Below, one piece after another: positions 61,888 through 64,000 of a stretch of DNA of 64,000 nucleotides (position 1 is the stretch's first letter; each line of letters opens with the position of its first letter). The DNA is taken from positions 682,001 through 746,000 of the forward strand of contig CAVVTG010000001.1 in the NCBI GenBank assembly GCA_963751105.1. The letters run 5' to 3'. Under the pieces are notes generated by a model, which saw only the letters and a list, made by a program, of their open reading frames with translations, did no database searches and was not told the origin of the DNA. The translations under genes and the position numbers were made by a program. The DNA is from JACVRW01 sp963751105 (GTDB lineage Bacteria > Actinomycetota > Thermoleophilia > Solirubrobacterales > Thermoleophilaceae).

Positions 61888-62444
61888 ATGTTCTCCCGCC
61901 TGCGCCGTTCTTTTCCTACGCCAACGTGCTCGCCACGCTTGCGCTGTTCATCGCCCTCGGTGGCAGCAGCTACGCGGCGCTCAGCCTGCCCAAGGCCTCG
62001 GTGGGGCCCAAGCAGCTGAAGAAGAACAGCGTCACCTCACCGAAGGTCAAGCGCGGGTCGCTGCTGCTGAACGACTTCAGGGCCTCGCAGCGGGCGAAGC
62101 GGCGGGGCGCGCCGGGGCCGCAGGGCGCACAGGGCCTCAAGGGCGATCCGGGTCCGTCCGGGGCGACGAAGGTCGTGAGCCGGGAGGGTGCGTTCACCTC
62201 GATCAACCCGGACCAGTTCGGAACGGCCGCAGTAGAGTGCAGCCCCGGCGAGGTCGCCACCGGCGGTGGAATCGATCTCGACAACGGCAGCGGCCTGGAC
62301 ATGAGGCCGATCAGGTCCCGACCGGCTTTGAACGCGGCCAACCAGCCCACCGGATGGCAGGTCCGCGCGTTGAACGCCGACTCCGACGGCGACAACGCCG
62401 ACACCATCTCGCTACGCGCCTACGTCGTCTGCGCGTCGCCCTAG
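61888..62444 (+). pseudogene. Secreted protein with collagen-like Gly-x-Pro segment, frameshifted at the start
   Basis: ATG 61888, with a perfect GGAGG site, encodes MFSRLRRS but then leaves frame. One extra T in the TTTT run at 61911-61914 would restore MFSRLRRSFSYANVLATLAL, the usual start of this lineage-specific family, continuing FIALGGSSYAALSLPKASVG. The rest is open: QLKKNSVTSPKVKRGSLLLN, a short collagen-like GAPGPQGAQGLKGDPGPSGA, and a C-terminal beta domain ending SLRAYVVCASP. A GTG at 61926 could give a shortened signal peptide. It is either a homopolymer sequencing error, a phase-variable start or a fresh pseudogene. It shares its CTAG stop with the convergent gene. Confidence 0.7.
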
Positions 62445-63946
62445 AGCGGCCCGCGGCGCCAGGGGCCGGTGACGGCGCAGGTCATGCCCTCCGTCGGCTC
62501 TTCGGCGAAGATGGCCCGACCGAAGATGTTGAAGAACAGCGTCCGCCCGCTCGGGCTGAAGCAGCAGCCGGCCAGCTCCGACCCGTTGAGGACGTTGACC
62601 GCCAGCTCGAAGGCGTTGCCCTTCTGGTTGATCCCGATGAGGCGGTTGACGTCCTCGATCCCGGGGGCCAGCGGATGGGTGTCCACCAGTGCCGTGGAAG
62701 CGTCGTCCTCGCACACGATCACCCCGCCGTTGGGCGTGATCGTGAGGTTGTCGGGTGAGTCGAGCTCGGTGGCCGACGAGCTCTCGTAGACCAAGCGCAG
62801 CGCGCTGTCGCGGCCCTTCGGCCGGTACTCCCACACCTGGCCGAAGCCCTCCTTGTAGCCGTCGGAGTTCATGTCGCCGTTCTTCGCGTCGCCGCCGCTG
62901 GTGGAGACGAAGAAGATGCGGCCGCCGTCCTCCCAGCACCCCTCGAGGCGGTTGAACAGCGCCCCCCCGCCCGCGAAGCCCTGGGCGAACACGCCGCGCG
63001 GGTCGCTGATGCTCGTGTAGTCGGGATCGGGATCCTCGATGTCCACCCACCTCACGGGCAGCCACCGACCCACGGTCTGGCCTTCGCGCATGTCGACCTG
63101 CGGGCGCCCGCGGACGGCGAGCATCTGCAGCCGCCCTCCCTTGGTCAGCCGGCGTGGGTCCTTGGGGATGTAGCGGTAGAAGCCGGCGCCGACTCCGGAG
63201 CCCGGATCCTCGGTCTCGTAGACCACGCCGGTGCGCTGATCCACCGCCACCGCCTCGTGGGAGAAGCGACCGGCGTCCCGGATCGGCTGCCCCTTCTTCA
63301 GCTCACCCGGCCCCCGCGACAAGGGGACCTCGAAGAGGTAGCCGTGGCGCTGCGAGAAGCGCTGGACCTCGCTGGCGTTCTCGGGCCCGCCGATCGACTC
63401 CTCGGCGGTGATCCAGCTGCGCAGCCCGAGGCCACGTCCGCCGGCGCAGTTGACGATCGTCCCGTTGAGGCTCACCCAGTCGGCCACGAGGCGCCGGCGC
63501 TGCTCGTCGTACACGAGGGTCGTGGTGCCGCCGCCGCCCTGAGGGTCGTACTTGGCCGCCGGATCGCCGAGCACGCTGGCCGTGCCGGGCGGGTTGCGGT
63601 CCTCATGGTTGCGCACCAGCCGCACCCGGCCGGCGCGACGGTCCTGGAATGCGCTCATGCCGTCGAGGGCGAGCGGGGTCGGGTTGCCGTCGCTCATGGT
63701 CGAGCCCGAGTGGCTGAAGGTCACGTAGCTGAAGCCCGCGGGCAGCGCCAGCACCTCGACCCCGCGCTGATCGGCCTTGCGCTTGAGCGGCCCGTAGGAG
63801 CCGCCGCGGCGCTTCTTCCTACGGCTGGGCGCGGCGGCGGCGTCGCCGGCGAGCAGGCGCTCGAGAGCGGCGGTGCTGACCAGGCCGCCGCCCGCGGCGG
63901 CGGCCCCGCGGGAGATGAAGCTGCGGCGATTCAGGGTGCTGGACAT
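62441..63946 (-). CDS. Tat-exported PhoX-like (DUF839) phosphatase/beta-propeller protein
   Basis: A 501-aa exported protein. The Tat signal is STLNRRSFISRGAAAAGGGL. The mature part shows PhoX/DUF839 hallmarks: GVEVLALPAGFSYVTFSHSG, LVRNHEDRNPPG, GGGGTTTLVYDEQRRRLV, SLNGTIVNCAGGRGLGLRSW, ITAEES and FSHEAVAVDQRTGVVYETED, which form the calcium/iron phosphatase active site in PhoX. The later SPDNLTITPNGGVIVCEDDA is also typical. The alkaline phosphatase role is from the family; related proteins have unknown substrates. GAGAGGAG lies 4 nt before the ATG. Confidence 0.9.
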   Translation of the reverse strand: MSSTLNRRSFISRGAAAAGGGLVSTAALERLLAGDAAAAPSRRKKRRGGSYGPLKRKADQRGVEVLALPAGFSYVTFSHSGSTMSDGNPTPLALDGMSAFQDRRAGRVRLVRNHEDRNPPGTASVLGDPAAKYDPQGGGGTTTLVYDEQRRRLVADWVSLNGTIVNCAGGRGLGLRSWITAEESIGGPENASEVQRFSQRHGYLFEVPLSRGPGELKKGQPIRDAGRFSHEAVAVDQRTGVVYETEDPGSGVGAGFYRYIPKDPRRLTKGGRLQMLAVRGRPQVDMREGQTVGRWLPVRWVDIEDPDPDYTSISDPRGVFAQGFAGGGALFNRLEGCWEDGGRIFFVSTSGGDAKNGDMNSDGYKEGFGQVWEYRPKGRDSALRLVYESSSATELDSPDNLTITPNGGVIVCEDDASTALVDTHPLAPGIEDVNRLIGINQKGNAFELAVNVLNGSELAGCCFSPSGRTLFFNIFGRAIFAEEPTEGMTCAVTGPWRRGPL

Positions 63947-64000
63947 GAGGCTCCTCTCATCTGCTTATTGCGAGTTCTATCCGAGAGCACGGGCGATCAC

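Noticed and set aside
61840..61890. tRNA-like T-arm sequence (ATCGAATCCCGAT)
   Set aside because: No acceptor or anticodon arms can be folded around it; it is the loop of the Shine-Dalgarno hairpin.

Overview
The window is GC-rich, densely packed bacterial chromosome from an actinobacterium, most likely a soil member of Thermoleophilia/Solirubrobacterales. That placement is an inference. It rests on the GC-rich codon use, many GTG starts, leaderless promoters of the TANNNT-N6-9-start type, an acyl-CoA carboxylase epsilon subunit, a MoaD-MoaE fusion, an IdeR/DtxR-type regulator, an ECF42-type sigma factor with its YciI partner, and two DUF3352 lipoproteins. I see no rRNA, tRNA, CRISPR array, transposase or phage gene.

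Layout. 0-10.6 kb: a DHA2 efflux pump with a divergent TetR and a double operator, a DUF3352 lipoprotein, an M23 peptidase, a DUF1998 helicase, a HAD phosphatase, a macrodomain-glycerate kinase pair and a YciI-ECF42 sigma pair. 10.6-17.4 kb: an apparently circularly permuted sugar-dehydrogenase propeller, an ATP-dependent DNA ligase, a PLP enzyme, an SDR, a DtxR regulator and a GAF-GGDEF protein. 17.4-24.7 kb: a leftward operon sucC-sucD-SnoaL-aminotransferase-membrane protein, then HAD, MBL and alcohol dehydrogenase genes and a small graveyard of gene remnants. 24.7-33.7 kb: a hotdog protein, a membrane-anchored PQQ-type propeller, a FAD oxidase, a biotin carboxylase, a secreted S33 hydrolase and a P450-TetR operon. 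33.7-40.5 kb: DAHP synthase, a TauE exporter and the assimilatory sulfate genes (cysN, cysD, cysH, sulfite reductase). 40.5-48 kb: an amidase, a DrrAB-type exporter next to accE, an ornithine cyclodeaminase homologue, a second DUF3352 lipoprotein and an ACS-family MFS transporter. 48-54.5 kb: the least familiar part of the window. A sigma factor fused to a ribbon-helix-helix domain and a membrane helix is divergent from secreted proteins that share an RVLSPG repeat motif. 54.5-64 kb: a carboxyltransferase, a frameshifted sulfatase, an SRPBCC protein and a methyltransferase, methylmalonyl-CoA mutase, rhomboid, MoaD-MoaE, a frameshifted secreted protein behind a hairpin that masks its Shine-Dalgarno sequence, and a PhoX-like protein.

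How the genes work together. Biotin carboxylase/BCCP, carboxyltransferase beta and epsilon subunits, methylmalonyl-CoA mutase and succinyl-CoA synthetase outline propionyl-CoA to methylmalonyl-CoA to succinyl-CoA to succinate, although they are spread over 40 kb. The cys genes run from sulfate through APS to sulfite and sulfide. No APS kinase is present, and CysH carries the [4Fe-4S] cysteines of an APS reductase.

Most worth following up: the sigma-RHH-TM fusion and the repeat-protein cluster at 48-52 kb, the permuted propeller at 10.6-12.1 kb, the Shine-Dalgarno-masking hairpin at 61.85 kb, and the 20-bp palindrome upstream of the sulfite reductase. Convergent gene ends also abut or overlap almost everywhere. 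Several genes carry frameshifts (52.2, 56.2/57.2 and 61.9 kb) that could be true pseudogenes or sequence errors.
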